Positions 20,535-33,091 are shown, counted from the stretch's first letter. The stretch: 64,000 bases of DNA from Hygrophila difformis (GCA_030278955.1 JAOANR010000003.1:60629628-60693627); one strand, 5' to 3'. Translations and numbers: made by a program. The notes: generated by a model from the sequence alone, not told the origin.

Positions 20535-22664
20535 CTATTCGGCCTTTTCTGTTTCGGCCAAATGTATTTCTACATTCCCTGCTATCGGCATTAACCGATA
20601 TCTGGCTGCATGTTGAGCCAATTCATTAGCTAACTCGTTCTCTTTTCTTGGGATATATTCGACATACACCTCGTCGAATTCTTCCAGTAAGTCGATTGCC
20701 TCTTCATACAGTCTGATCAGTTGAGAACTCTTTACCGAAAAGTCTCCTAGCAACTGTTGAATAACCACTTGCGAATCTCCTTTGATTATAATAGCTTTTA
20801 CTCCTTCTTCTATCAATTGTTGTAGCCCCGAAATTAACGCCTTGTATTCCGCTTGGTTATTAGTATAGGAGTTCGGTAATTGTACGAAGTATTTATATAT
20901 CTTGCCCTCCGGCGTATGTAGCGTGAACCCCTGCCCCAACTCCTGAGGCGGCTTTGGAACCATCAAACATCATCACCCATGGGCGTAGATACACTATTCC
21001 TATTTCGTCTATCACTTTCGGCCGAACATGTTCTTCAATATCGTCTGACATCGGAGGTATTGCGTGATCGGCCAAAAAATCAGCTACAATTTGTCCTTTC
21101 ATAGCCTTGAGTGGTTGATACTTCAAATCATATGCGTTTAACCTCATGGCCCATTTAGCCATTCTTCGGCTACTAATCGGATCATTCATCAAGATTTTGA
21201 CTATATCAACCGAAGCCACTACTATCACTTGCCTTGGTTGAATATAATATTCTAGCTTCTGGCATGCATGATAAAGACTCAAACATAGTTTATGAATCGG
21301 CAAATACCTTAGCTATGCATCCCTAAGGATTCGGCTTAGATAATAAATCGCCCGATCTCTTCCTTCATTGTCTTCTTGGGCCAGTAGTGCTCCAATAGAC
21401 TCTTCGGCCGCTGCTATATATAGCTTCAATGGTCGGCCCAAAATCGGGGGGATCAACACTGGTGGATTTATCAAAGCTTGTTTCAGTTGTTCAAAAGCTT
21501 CCTGTTGGTCGACTCCCCATTTGAATTCCTCTTATTTCTTCAATCTTAATAGGTCGGTTAATGGTTTTGATTTCCCGACCGCATTTGCCAAGAATTGCCT
21601 CAAGAAACCGATCTGTCCAAGGAATTTTTGTAAACTCCTCTTATCATATGGAGGCCTGGCTTCCTGGATGGCTCTGGTTTTGTTTGCATCGACTTCTATG
21701 CCTTTATTATGTACCAGAAACCCAAGAAAATTTCCTACCTGCACTCCAAAAGCACATTTGGCTGGATTTATTTTGACTCAATGTAGTCTCATTCTTGCAA
21801 ATACCCTTCGCAAATCGTCCAAATGGCTTTCCATATCTTTGGATCTAACCATGACATCATCGATGTAGACTTCCACGCAGTCTCCTATTAGATCATGAAA
21901 AACATAATTCATGGCTCTCTGATATGTGGCTCCCGCATTCTTTAACCCGAATGGCATCACTACCCATTCATAAATCTCAATAGCTCCAGGGCATCTGAAT
22001 GTCGTTTTATGCACATCTTCTTCGGCCATAAAGATTTGGTTGTATCCAGAATATCCATCCATGAAGGATAACATTCCCTATTTTGCGGCCGAATCAATTA
22101 ACAAATCGACAATAGGCATCATGTATTCATCTTTGGGAGTGACTATATTAAGATTTCTAAAATCAATACAAACTCTCAATTTTCCATTTTTCTTTATTAC
22201 AGGAACAATATTTGACAATCACTCTACATACTTAGCTGGCCTAACAAATCCGGCCGCTAACAACTTTTCTATTTCTTCTTTTATTTTTGGAACAATTTCG
22301 GGCGCTGCCCTCCTGGCCGGCTGTTTATGCGGCCTGAACCCTTCTTTATTGGCAATCTATGCTCCACAATCGATCGTTCCAATCCTGGCATTTCTGTGTG
22401 ATCCCATGCGAAACAATCTTTGAACTCTACTAACACCTCCTTGAATCGGCTCGTCGTCTGCTGATCTAAATTTGCACTCAATGGGATCTCCCTTGGGTGC
22501 TCATCTGTACCAACATTGACCATTTTCAAGGGATCTTGAGCTTTGAAATCTGGTGTTTGTTTTGGAATAGAATCCATGAGTTCGCTCCAACTTGCTTTCT
22601 CTCCCAAAGATTCGAGTTCGGTTAACTCGAACTCGACCCTTTCCTTAGTTTCTTCATTCATCAT
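20535..22664 (-). pseudogene. Reverse transcriptase, RNase H and archaeal-type RNase H of the Tat element
   Basis: 22664-22281 encodes the region upstream of RT (FKDCFAWDHTEMPGL). The RT core follows at 22074 (MLSFMDGYSGYNQI, the catalytic EVYIDDVMVRS and VQVGNFLGFLV). Then comes the gypsy RNase H end (LKYQPLKAMKGQIVADFLAD) and a second RNase H of archaeal type (MMFDGSKAASGVGAG; NNQAEYKALISGL; KGDSQVVIQQL). Stops interrupt it at about 22075 (TAG), 21775 (TGA) and 21529, and a frameshift near 20930 splits the second RNase H. It cannot make an active enzyme as read. Confidence 0.9.
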
Positions 22665-23368
22665 TTACCATTTTCTTCGACTGGCCGTACATCGGCCTGA
22701 TACCTGACTTCGAACCCCAAATCTGTCCAGTTGCATTCGACGACCTGCGGGTATCGTTCCCCTACCAATGCTAGGAATGGTTGTATGGGCTCTTCGTACA
22801 ACACCGCATCAATTCGGCCAGCTGTGCTGACTGGAAACGGAGGCTGATCACCATCCACTTCTTCGACTGTGCCATCCTTTTTCCAGAACCATATCTTCTG
22901 GTGAAGTGTTGATGGCAAACATCTAGCAGTATGGATCCAGCATCGGCCTAATAGGGCCGCATACGGAACCTCTGCATCCACTACAAAGAACATAGTCGGA
23001 ATCAAGATTGTCCCGACCGTTACATCCACTAAAATACATCCTTTGGCCGCCGTTTGAGCTCCTACAAAACTTAATACTTTCATCCTTGTGGGCAATAAAT
23101 CATCCTTTGAGCGGCCTATTTTCGACAATGTGGATAATGGCATAATGTTGACGGTTGCTCCGCCATCAATAAACATTCTCCTGTGAGGTCTCCCGTTGAC
23201 CCAGCCCTTGACATACAAAGGCCTCACATGTTGAGACATCTTTGCAGTCGGAGGTAAAATCATGCTTGGCTGAGCTTCGGAGACGAACGCTTCATATCCT
23301 TCTTCCACAACTTTTTCTGCTTCGGCGTCAGGCCGAAGTGCTTCTAGTTTGGCAAAACAGAAGTCCAC
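22661..23368 (-). CDS. Aspartic protease region of the Tat polyprotein
   Basis: 235 residues in one open frame. The protease active-site loop reads MFIDGGATVNIMP, with D-G-G-A as often seen in Tat elements in place of D-S/T-G; LLGRCWIHTARCLPS is the typical distal motif. Its TGA overlaps the ATG of the downstream RT frame as ATGA (22661-22664), and its 5' end overlaps the previous gag frame by 25 nt. These overlaps may be frameshift scars rather than an expression device. Confidence 0.8.
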   Translation of the reverse strand: MDFCFAKLEALRPDAEAEKVVEEGYEAFVSEAQPSMILPPTAKMSQHVRPLYVKGWVNGRPHRRMFIDGGATVNIMPLSTLSKIGRSKDDLLPTRMKVLSFVGAQTAAKGCILVDVTVGTILIPTMFFVVDAEVPYAALLGRCWIHTARCLPSTLHQKIWFWKKDGTVEEVDGDQPPFPVSTAGRIDAVLYEEPIQPFLALVGERYPQVVECNWTDLGFEVRYQADVRPVEENGK

Positions 23369-26074
23369 AATGGGTTCCTCATCGCTGAAGTATTCTCCCT
23401 CCTTTTGACAAAAATCACTGCTGGTTCTGAATCGGACCAGTACTCCTCTTCGGTTGTCGTGGTCATTCCTATCATATTAGCACTAGACCCGAAGTCAAAC
23501 TTGAACTGCCCGATCGAGAGTGTCTCACTATTCGGGACAATGGTTGTTTCCGGCTTCCATTCCCTAGTTCGGACTGGTCCAGGCTTCCACTCCTCTTTTA
23601 CTTTCGGTTGTTTGTTATCGGCTTTCGGCTGCATTATTTTCGACGGAAATTCAGTTTTGTTTTTCAGCCGATCCTGCCCTTCTTTCGGCTTTCTTTCTTC
23701 CTTCCCTTCGGCTGATTTCAGTCGAGCTGAAAATACTTTATCCAGGATCCTTCCTTCAGACGAAGAACAATCGTCTGGGAAATCTTCTTCCATATGCATC
23801 ATTTCGTACTCTTCCTGCTCAAATGCGCCGGCTGCTTTAAGCCGCTGCATTCTTCGTTTGAAAGTACGATACGATCCCTTTCATTTCGGAGTCTTTTTCT
23901 CCCCTGCCCTCCAGGCTGAGTTCTCAAATCGGTGTTGGCCGAAATGCCTTTTTTCTGGGGAATTCTGAATCCATCGGCCCAACTGAGTATTTGCTGGTGG
24001 CCTTCTGAGTTTCTTCATTTCTGGAGAGAGCATCTTCGGGAACTGTGATCTGAATCACAGTCTTTCTATTCCGCTTGTCGGCTGTCAACTTCATCTCTGA
24101 ATCCCAACCATTGGTTATGATTTTCAACGTTGGTTTTTCACTCTCATCTCCGAATTCCACCTTCTGAAGTTTGTCCGATTGCTTAATCCATTCCTTAACC
24201 TCATAATTCCCCAATCGGTCAAAAACATCTGAAATCTCCTCTTTCCCCTTCGTAGACCCTAACCGTCTCCACACTCCTGCCTTTTTCTAAGCCGACGGCT
24301 GATTTCCTAGCCGATCGTGCACAGAGCTTTTACTAGTCGATGGTTGGTCGCCCAAACGATCGTGTACAGACTTATTTTGATCAGGATGCACCATTACCAT
24401 GTTGGCGACAGGAAACGGATTCTTATCAATTGCCATGAGTCTGTCTGGGAATTTCAATTTCCCATCGTCCACATGCTTCTGGATCAGCTTTCTGAAATAT
24501 CCACAAACTGCTGTAGAATGAGTAGCCGATCCGTGAAATCTACACCACCCGGCTTCCAGTTGCTCTTTAGTTGGCTGTGGGTGATTTCCTTTGAATTCTA
24601 ATAATCCGTTCTTCTGGAAATAATCAAATATTTCATCCATCTGAGATAGATCGAAAGAATAAAACCTCTGAGATTCGTCCCTGATTTCTCCCTCTTTCTC
24701 CTTGCCTCTAACCGGCCGAAGCGCAGGACAAGTCATGGGCTTCTTTATTACCAATTCGGCCCTTGCTACTTCGGCTAAAGCAGGAATATCATTCGTATTG
24801 TACTCTTCCTCAATTTCACATCTATCCAGAGATTCTGCAAACGATGTGGCCGACTGGATAGGTTGTGATCCGCCACTTTGACTTCCGCTTGATTTGAAAG
24901 CCGCTTGTTCCGCTAAATAAGTCTCCATTCTTATAGCCTCGGCCGTTAATTCGGCCACAGTCCTTGGTCTTATGACCATCAATTTGTCCTTGATGGCAAA
25001 CTTCAAATTCTACTTCAGGATTTGAATATATTCATGCTCCGGCAGCATTGTCTTCATTTGAGCTTTAACGGCATAAAATCTCTCTACAAACTCTGTGACT
25101 GATTCCGCCGCTTTCTGTTTGGTTGATGTTAAATCAACCATTGATACCTCAGGACTGGTGTTATATAATCGGTCATGGAATAACCACTGCATTTCGGGCC
25201 AGGTGTTAACCGATCCTGCTGGTAAATTGATGTACCACTCGAATGCTGGACCAGTTAGCGATAAGCTGAACAATATCAACTTATGAAAATCATTTTGCGC
25301 AATTCTGGTGCATTCAGCTGTAAATCGGCCAATATGTTCTATCGTAGATCGGCCGACCTCTCCAGAGAAAGTATTAAAATCTGGAACCTTCACTCCTCTA
25401 GGTAGTGGATAATGCTCTTCAATATACTCGGGGTAAGGCTTCCTATACATCGGCCTGTTCTCCTGGCCGATGAGATTTCCAAACTGAGTACGAATTATCT
25501 CAGCAATCAGTTCCCTGTCAACCAGTTGTGGCGGATTCGGCTGCTGTGGTAAGTACTATTGTTGAACCATTGGAGCAGGCAGTTGCACTACTGGTTGAGG
25601 CGGTTGATTCTGCTGCCGATCGTGCCTTTGTTGCGGAGGGACGAAAGGTCGTGGTCCCTGCCCTCCTGGCGGCCGATAGGCCTGCTGTTGAAAGTTATGA
25701 GGATTTTGCATCGCAGGTGGTGGATTTTGCGCCATCTGTGGATTCTGCGTTCCCATCGGATACATATTTCTCGCTAATTCGGCTCTAAACATTGATGGCA
25801 TCGCTGCCAGAATATTGCCTTCTATCTGCCGAACCGAATTAGTAACCGCCACTTCCACCATAAATTGGACATGATCACGGAACCACGGGGTTAGATCGTC
25901 TTGTGGAAACTCCTGATTATGAAAGTTAGATGGTCCAGGAAACCCTGGGGGGAATTCACCCGGCTCTGCTGTGCGCTCTTCCTGCATCGGCGGCAAATCA
26001 GTCCTTGCCGCCTCGTTAACTGCTGGAGTTTCCTGTGTCTCGAATGCCATTTTGTGTCCCACTGGGCGTGCCAC
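23344..26074 (-). pseudogene. gag of the Tat element, broken
   Basis: The first Met abuts the 5' LTR (26074). A proline/glutamine-rich N-terminus is followed by the retrotransposon gag domain at 25450-25010 (PDFNTFSGE, TRIAQNDFHKLILFSLSLTG, FEWYINLPAGS, ESVTEFVERFYAV). Downstream comes a C-rich/histidine segment (GWCRFHGSATHSTAVCGYFR) and a short repeated motif VHDRLGDQPS / VHDRLGNQPS. In-frame TAG codons at 25553, 25007 and 24284, and a frameshift between 23924 and 23850, break it. Several stops look like CAG-to-TAG changes. Confidence 0.85.
26056..26074 (-). other. Primer binding site of the Tat element
   Basis: Directly inside the 5' LTR; minus strand G TGGCACGCCCAGTGGGAC. It begins with TGG as required to pair with a tRNA CCA end. 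It partly resembles a site for a lysine tRNA, but I cannot assign the tRNA with confidence. Confidence 0.6.
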
Positions 26075-26755
26075 TGTTTGGCTGGTGGTGAGCCAAGGAC
26101 CTTTTTCTCCTCAAGGGAGGCTATCGGAAAAAGGATCAAACCGATTACGGGTCCGGATTTACGATAATGCGCCCAAACTTGACTAATTACGCCCAAACTT
26201 GACTGAATTTCACTAGAATTATAATGGCAAACAAGATACAATGGAGAATCTACCAGTTGTTAAGGAACAATGGCGAATTCACCGAAAAATTGGAACCAAA
26301 CGACCAGTTGTTGAGAAACAACGGTGTAGTTGGAAAGTAACCGCTACAAACTACGCTAGAGTCTATGAAAAACTGTAAAGGAAAGCTGTAAAGAAAGCAA
26401 TAAAGATACAAAGAATTAAATTTGATAAAGGAATTTGGGGGTTGGATTGATCTCCCTTGACTCTGTGCATGACATCCCCTATTTATAGTCGGAGCCTTGA
26501 TAACCGCTCTCCGGCCGATTCCTTTGAGCCGATTCTTATCTTCCTCTCATCGGCTGCCTTGGCTTCATTTCGGCCGAAATCCCTCGCTTTTGGGATCTTC
26601 TTTTGTTCGGACTCTTATCTGCTATGGATCGTCTGTCTTTAGTCTCTTTCGGCCCAATTAATTTCGAGCCCACTTTCTTTTAAATTCTAACTCTGGCCCA
26701 TGTTATATGACCCAATTATTCTCCTTGCGGCCCACTACTTCTTGTGGCCCCAACA
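26075..26755 (-). repeat. 5' LTR of the Tat element
   Basis: 681 bp, TGTTTGGCTGG ... CCCCAACA in plus orientation; the source of the genomic transcript, which runs leftward. Confidence 0.92.
26480..26487 (-). promoter_or_regulatory. TATA box of the 5' LTR
   Basis: Minus strand GACTATAAATAGGGGATG; the likely core promoter for gag-pol. Confidence 0.6.
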
Positions 26756-26882
26756 AATGGTAAAGTTTTACGATCGATATTTATTCTACATAATTTTTAT
26801 TTCTATATAATTTAAAATATTAATCATTAAAATAATATATGGTGAATAATGTTTACAAAAGAAACGAATCATGCGTTGGGAC

Positions 26883-27054
26883 TAGGGGTGTAAAGGAGAC
26901 TGATAGGCTCGTAAAATATTCGGGCTCGACTCGATCAAAACTCGACCAAAGCTCGACTCGAAAAGGCTCGACTCGAATTCGAGATCGGCTCGGAAGGTTA
27001 ATGAGCCCAAGCCGAGCTAACCAATACTCGGCTCGAAAGCTCGATAATAGGCTC

Positions 27055-27100
<46 letters not shown>

Positions 27101-27605
27101 CAATTATACATAGTAAATGTATAATCTATTTATTACTCCTATAAATTCTCTTTTCTCTTTTTTCTTTTTTTATAGTTAGAAGTAGGAACTAGGAATAGTT
27201 TAATATATTAAATCTATTAAACTTCAATCCTTCAAGTTTTTAAACTCATTATTTAATAATTTGATAATTATTCCTAATTTTATATTGAGTTTAGTTTGGG
27301 AATGGAGACCTGGTCCAGTGGTAATGTCCCCTTTATTCATCTTTTTAACTTATGTGATTTGAGCCCCTACACACATTTATTAGCATATGAGTGTCAATGT
27401 TAAAAATAAAAAATAAAAAAAGAAAAAAACTCGAGCTTTATTCGAGCCTCAAGCCGAGCTCGAATTCGACTTTTTTATGTCGAGCTCGAGCCGAGCTCAA
27501 GTTTTTAAAGCTCGTCGAGCTTCAAGCTCGAGCCGAGCCGAATTTTTACTTAATCGAGCCGAGCCGAGCCAAGCTCGAGCTTGGCTCGGCTCGTTTACAC
27601 CCCTA
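26883..27605. mobile_element. hAT non-autonomous element with CTCGAGC/GAGCCGAGC-rich ends
   Basis: A perfect 8-bp target duplication GTTGGGAC (26875-26882 and 27606-27613) and inverted ends TAGGGGTGTAAA / TTTACACCCCTA define a hAT element of 723 bp. Subterminal regions are packed with GGCTCGA and CGAGCCGAGC motifs. It carries an (AT)n tract at about 27058-27093 and a SINE-like piece near 27305-27400. No transposase. Confidence 0.9.
27058..27094. repeat. (AT)n microsatellite
   Basis: Pure TA repeat within the hAT element; translations of it are not genes. Confidence 0.95.
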
Positions 27606-27613
27606 GTTGGGAC

Positions 27614-28050
27614 ATAGAGAGTTAAACATGTTCATTTGGATTGTACAATTTGCCCTTCAGAATCGGACAAAATAATCCGAGTACCTCCCGTCGGATTTTT
27701 TTTTTTTTTTCTTTTCTTTTCCTATTTTGGCCAAAATGTACATATAGCCATATAGAGCACTCTCAAGGTTAGGCATTCACATTTGTCTTATATAATTTTT
27801 TTTTTTATATTTATTTTTCTAGTCTTTTCTTTCTAAACTTTTAAATCAATTCATTTTTCCTTCCTAAAGCCATTCAACCATTTCATATATTGTACGTATA
27901 ATTAATCTTATTAACTTGCAGGTACTATAATGCATGCAACGTGTATATATGTAAAGAAACAAATAATCCTATATATATGTGTGTGTATATATTGAGCAAC
28001 AAGTAATATTCAACAAAGAAAAATAAGGGAAAAAAAAGAATTGTACGAAC
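27614..28050. other. Intergenic DNA, no gene seen
   Basis: T-rich tracts and short TG/TA repeats only. Confidence 0.5.
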
Positions 28051-28069
28051 AATAATGCTGTAAGAATAA

Positions 28070-28254
28070 CCAACAGCAGTTAGCTTGAGTGGATTGTGGT
28101 TTTAGTCGCTTAAGCAAGGTCTCGGGTTCGAGACTTTTTGTATGCAAAAATTAAAACTGCTTTAGGAAAAACGTCCTTAGTTGACCATGCAGATCTTCGA
28201 GAAATTAGTCTTGGGTCCAATATGATTTGGGATACCAGCTGGTTATTCACCAAA
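28070..28254 (+). mobile_element. tRNA-derived SINE (family B)
   Basis: A-box TTAGCTTGAGTGG, B-box GGGTTCGAGAC, then GTATGCAAAAATTAAAACTG and a GGTTATTCACCAAAAA 3' end. Target duplications of about 19 bp (AATAATGCTGTAAGAATAA at 28051, AATAATGTTGTTAGAATAA at 28255) flank it with two mismatches. Confidence 0.8.
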
Positions 28255-28815
28255 AATAATGTTGTTAGAATAAATTAATTAGAGTAAATGAACAAAGCTC
28301 GTGCTCTTTTAACACTCAGTAAAATAAACTACTCGAGTAGTTTTGGCTCGATAAGTACCTACGTACCTAGCTAATAAGGATGTTTATTTGTAATTTTATA
28401 AATAAATCTGAAATATCCATTTAATAAGCTCAATAAAACATTATCCTAACTCGATTATTCATTTGGGAATAACAAACCAAACTCGAGCTTGATTAAAAGC
28501 TAGCTTTATTATTATTATTTTTTTAATTAAGGAAACTCAAAACTCTACTCGACTCGGCTTGTTTAATAACTTTAATACTTCCTCCATTTTTTTTAAATGT
28601 TACACTTCTCATTTGCACGTACGCCAATGCACATTTTTAACGATTAATAATTCAAATTCGGTACAAGTGAAAATTCTAAAAATTTGATATTTTAAAACTA
28701 CAAGATGAGACGAATCCAACAAGATCTCACTTGACTACATTTTGTCTTCTATAACTATAACAAAAATAGAAGTTAAAGTGCTACAATAAACAGTAAAAAA
28801 AAGTCAAAACGTAAA

Positions 28816-29936
28816 TGTTGGGTCCCTTGTTCTTGTGAGATGTGTAACTTACTAAATCTGTTTGTTCAACAACACACGCTTCGAATACTATTAGTAGGTT
28901 AGTACTAAATAATGCACAACGGAATAAAATGCGTGAAAGTAAAAATGAACAAACAGAAAGTTGTTGATCCAGTTCGGCCCAAGGCATACGTCTAGGGGAT
29001 ACCAATCCAGGAGAGTTCCACTAAATGATCAAACACCAGGTTCCAACCCGAACATTAGCGAACGTGCCAATCCTCTACTCCAACATCCAAGCAGATAGTC
29101 GATGGTACTAGAAAACCCCTTTCTGGTGAGAATGCTCCCAATTCTTCTTCGACTCCTTGAAGAACTCCTCTCCAAGTTTCCCTTGAATGAGCCTGTAAAA
29201 ATCCTCCTCTTGATTCCTCAATACGAAGCAAGTATCTCTTTGTTGACACAAGAACTTGAGTGGTTCCCTTGATTGATTGCGTCGGTTTCAATCAAAGGAT
29301 CTTGAATCACAAATCCTTCTTCGATTCACTCAAGCAACAACAATAAAGGGATCCACAAGGTCACCACTTTACTGTTGCGAATCCACCACTTTATGCACCA
29401 ATGATATTGCACGAGTTCTTGTGCAGGGATGGTCGAACCTCTCACAATTTTTCTAGCCTCTCAATATTCGAAATTTTTGCCAGAGAAGAATGAATGAATA
29501 ATTGGTTCGAATGATTTCCAGCAAGTCCAAGGCTTGATAAAGAGAGAGGAATCCTAGCATATGGAAGGTGTATCAGGTTTCAATATGCAAAACCTTCTAT
29601 AGCCATAGCTTCCCAGGGTAAAATATTCTTTCCAATTTGCTCCATCTCTATCCAGGGAATTCAATATTTTCCAACTTTGTTGCAACTCCCATGATAGGAA
29701 AATATCATTTCCAATGTCTGTAATTCATATCCGGGGAAGCTTTCCTTAGGATGATGATTGACTTTCCAAGTTGCTGAAATCATATCCCCATGAATCCGTT
29801 CATATCCATTGCGGATCTTCATCCAGACGCGGCAAGAAATCTTTCCATGTAGAGCAGGCGACGAACGAGGGGCGGGTAACCTATCTAGAGCTCATGCATC
29901 GTTTTGTACACATTCAAACAAAATCTGGTTCTAACA
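28816..29936 (-). repeat. 3' LTR of the copia element
   Basis: 1121 bp, nearly identical to 33165-34286. Small frames within it are not genes. Confidence 0.93.
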
Positions 29937-29955
29937 ATCTCCCCCCTTTTTGGCA
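29937..29955 (-). other. Polypurine tract of the copia element
   Basis: Minus strand CCAAAAAGGGGGGAGAT directly before the 3' LTR; it primes plus-strand DNA synthesis. Confidence 0.75.
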
Positions 29956-30862
29956 GAATGTGAACCAGTTACAAAGAGATCAAACCGATGCTTGAACACA
30001 GAAATAAAACACGAAATCCAATACAACCCCAATAAGGCCTAACTAATGCTCCGTACAAAATTTTCCTATCAAACTAAGGAGCATGTACATCAAAACTGCA
30101 CGGTCAAAAATATTAAGCAATAATGCATTATCTTTTTATTATAGACCAGTGCAAACATTCAATAGATTGAAAATATCAAAACACAATATAAAACAGAAGC
30201 TATAAAAACTTACAAACCAAATAACAAGCTTCTCCCCCTTAATGTAGTAATCAAGAGGAACCATACACGGTTTGATCATCTTCCTCCCCCTCTGGGTCAC
30301 ATTGTGCCCAAAAGGGCCTGCTTCAGAACACAATCTCGGACTTGATCTTTCGCGGGTTTTAACACTGTGTCCAAATACAGTTTGGAACTCTCATTATAAA
30401 ACTTCGACTGCAGACCAGATTGGTATCCAAGACCTCCGGGGTCTTTTTCTCATCATAGATGACCCTCAAATTTTGATAATCCAATTCAACTTCATTTTCC
30501 TTGGTAATAGCACCATCAATATTCTCAGAAGTCATATGCTCCCCCTCAATCTCAATATCATCTTCCTCATTAACACATTGGTTGCAATGCCATCATCATC
30601 TCCTCTAATATCATTAGAGACCACTCCTTCATATATCAAGAACTTCTTTGGTGGTCACAATCTTCCATAAAAAATATAACTTCTTTGTAATGAAGATGGC
30701 CACATCAACCGGTCACCTTAGTAACTCCTCTGCAAAAGAAAATCAATTAGTGCAATCAAGAGTATCAAGTACTAAAAAAAACACCAAAGGCCAATAATAA
30801 ATTTAAAGACACTTAGCAGATTTAATATTGAGACTCCTCATAGGCTGGCACGTGGACTTAGA

Positions 30863-31103
30863 CTATTTGTGTAGTCCAAGCTCTTTCTTTAGATTCTCAA
30901 ATCTGGAAGTAAAACAGTGTAAGCATGCAAGCTCTCTGAAATCTATCTTTCTTTTTCTCGCCGGTTCGTCTGTCCCCATTGAGATCACCAATGATGTCTT
31001 GTGGGTCATGATGCCTGTGAACTCTGACTTCTGGTGCGTCTGCCTTTGAGGATAGTGTTCCAATAGGTGTTTGAACACTTTGTTGGAATGAGTTGTTGTC
31101 CAC
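30863..31103 (-). pseudogene. Remnant of copia pol (integrase-RT junction)
   Basis: The minus-strand frame contains RVHRHHDPQDIIGDLNG, matching the conserved 'HP...IIGD...G..TR' segment between integrase and RT in plant copia elements. It shows that the element once had pol and lost it by deletion on both sides. Confidence 0.7.
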
Positions 31104-31160
31104 TACAGCTTTCTTAACCTGTTCACCTAAGGTATCTTGCAGTTGATCATTAGCTTTCTG

Positions 31161-33056
31161 TCATCTCTTGCTGGCAGATACAAGAGCAACATTGCATTTC
31201 ACTGGGGTTTCACACTTGGCAACCCAAGCACGTCTTATGGCAATTCTTTTCTTGAGCTCTTCATTCGGCCACACGACAGGTTTGCCCTCTAGTAAATCCT
31301 TGATAATCTTTCGACAATGATCAGTCTTGTGTCCATAAAACTTGCAATAGCCACATGTGATTGGTGCTCTTGGCATCTTCATGCCTTTGACAGATTCTTT
31401 AGCAGCTTTTATAGTGGCTTTGATATAGCGTCCGTCTGGTTCATCATTGAGTAAACCTCCTGCTACGAACTGAGTCTTCCGTTTTGAAGAGAAAGCTACA
31501 CTAGTGTTTTGATAGCCAAGTCCATGTCGGTTACCATGAGACTTTCCAGCAGAAATGACATCATCTAGTTTAGCCTTTCCTTTGTTCATACCATCGAGAA
31601 TCTGTTCAGACTTAGCCAGCTTCTCCTTAATTTCAGTGACATAGGCTAAGATCTGCTATTTTTCTGTCTTCAGAACCTGTGTTCCAACCTCAAGTTCGGA
31701 CACCTTCTTGGATACAGTTTTAGCTTCAGTACTCAGGTTTTCCTTTTCCTTCATAAGATCATTGATCTGCTCCCTGAGATTCTGGATCACTATTTTTTGC
31801 TCCTCGCACTCAGTCATAGAAGTCTCAAGTTTCTCAAAAACTTCCTCATAGAGCTCAGTGAGTTTTTCAATGCTTTTAGTTTGATCCCTATTCACAGAAG
31901 AACAACCATGATCAATGAAACCGGTATAGACAGAGTCAGTGATATTACCGTGATTGGACTCCATGTCAGGACATGAGTTAGAATCCCAAGTTCTTTGTAC
32001 AGTTAAGGCATTTCCATATTCAGATTCTCCATCACTGGCTTCTCCTTCATTCTCAGATTCGCTGAAGGTGGTCTTTTTCCTACTTTTCCTCTTTAAGTTA
32101 CCACAGTCGGCTTTAATGTGTCCAAAGCCTCCACATTCATAGCACTCAGGACCTTTCGGTTTATCATCTTCATGATAGTCATATTTGCGTTTGTCTGTGG
32201 ATTTTAATTTCCTCTTGGAATCCTTTCTTTTGGACGATCTTTCTCTTTTATTGTTTGAGTATCCCTGCTTATTTCTTTTGTGTCTCAAAAGTCTAGCCAA
32301 TTTCTTGGTAAGCACAGAAATCTCATCATCATCGTCGTCTTCACTCTCAATTTCATTATCCTTCTCGTCTGCATCTTTAGATTCGGATTTGAAAGCAATG
32401 CTTTTGATAACAACGTCCTTGCAATGATCCATCTCCCAAGATTGCAATATGCCCATTAGTTCATCGACTTGAATTGTATTGTAATCCCTGTAAAGTTCAA
32501 GTGCTGCAATTTTGGGATTGAACCTATCTGGAATAGATCCAACAATCTTGCGAACGATCTCCTGTTGAGAGTAAGTTTTACCAAACTGATGTGCCTGGTT
32601 TGTTAGATCTCGAATTCTACCAATATAGGTAACAATAGTTTCATTCTCATCCATAGTAAGTTTATGGAATTGTGATTCAATTGAAATCAATTTAGAAGAT
32701 CTAACTGAAGCCATACCTTCATGGGAGTTTACCAGTACTACCCATGCATCATAAGCCGTGTCACATGCAGATATGAGTTTGTATTGTTCTTCTGTGACAC
32801 CATTGAAGATGGCGTTCAAGGCTTTCGAATTCATGCTGGAGAGAGTTCTTTCCACAGCTTTCCATTTTGACTTAGGTTTGGGAATGCGTGTTCCATCAAC
32901 CAGTTCTAACACTGGTAGTTCGTACTTTGTCTCTATAGCATCCCAGACTCCTTCATCAATGGCCATAAAAAATGCTCGCAACCTGGTTTTCCAGTAGGAA
33001 AAATTCGTCCCATCAAGTAGAGGTGGCCTGGAAATATTTCCTCCTTCGTGACTCAT
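31161..33056 (-). pseudogene. copia gag, one nonsense codon
   Basis: Starts MSHEGGNISRPPLLDGTNFS, the usual plant copia gag start ('PP.LDG.NY..WK.RM'). It continues through the gag helical domain (SQFHKLTMDENETI ... RKIVGSIPDRF ... LMGILQSWEM), a Lys/Arg/Asp-rich stretch, a CCHC zinc knuckle (CYECGGFGHIKADC) and a coiled coil. An in-frame TAG at 31654-31656 separates the last 142 codons, which carry a second knuckle, CGYCKFYGHKTDHC. Without that codon the frame would run about 631 codons. It forms virus-like particles in active relatives. Confidence 0.88.
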
Positions 33057-33091
33057 CTCAACAACTGGATCTCACCCGAAGGTTTGTGCGC

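Larger units (their letters stand above)
14042..26755 (-). mobile_element. Ty3/gypsy LTR retrotransposon, Tat lineage, 12.7 kb, complete but defective
   Basis: Two LTRs (14042-14720 and 26075-26755) bound the element, and a perfect 5-bp target duplication AATGG lies at 14037-14041 and 26756-26760. Gene order on the minus strand is gag, protease, reverse transcriptase, RNase H, a second archaeal-type RNase H, integrase; the dual RNase H is diagnostic of the plant Tat clade. In-frame stops and frameshifts break gag and RT. By hand I count about 28 differences between the LTRs (about 4%), mostly transitions, so the insertion is relatively recent. The 3' part holds a long gene in antisense (14913-18140). 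Confidence 0.93.
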
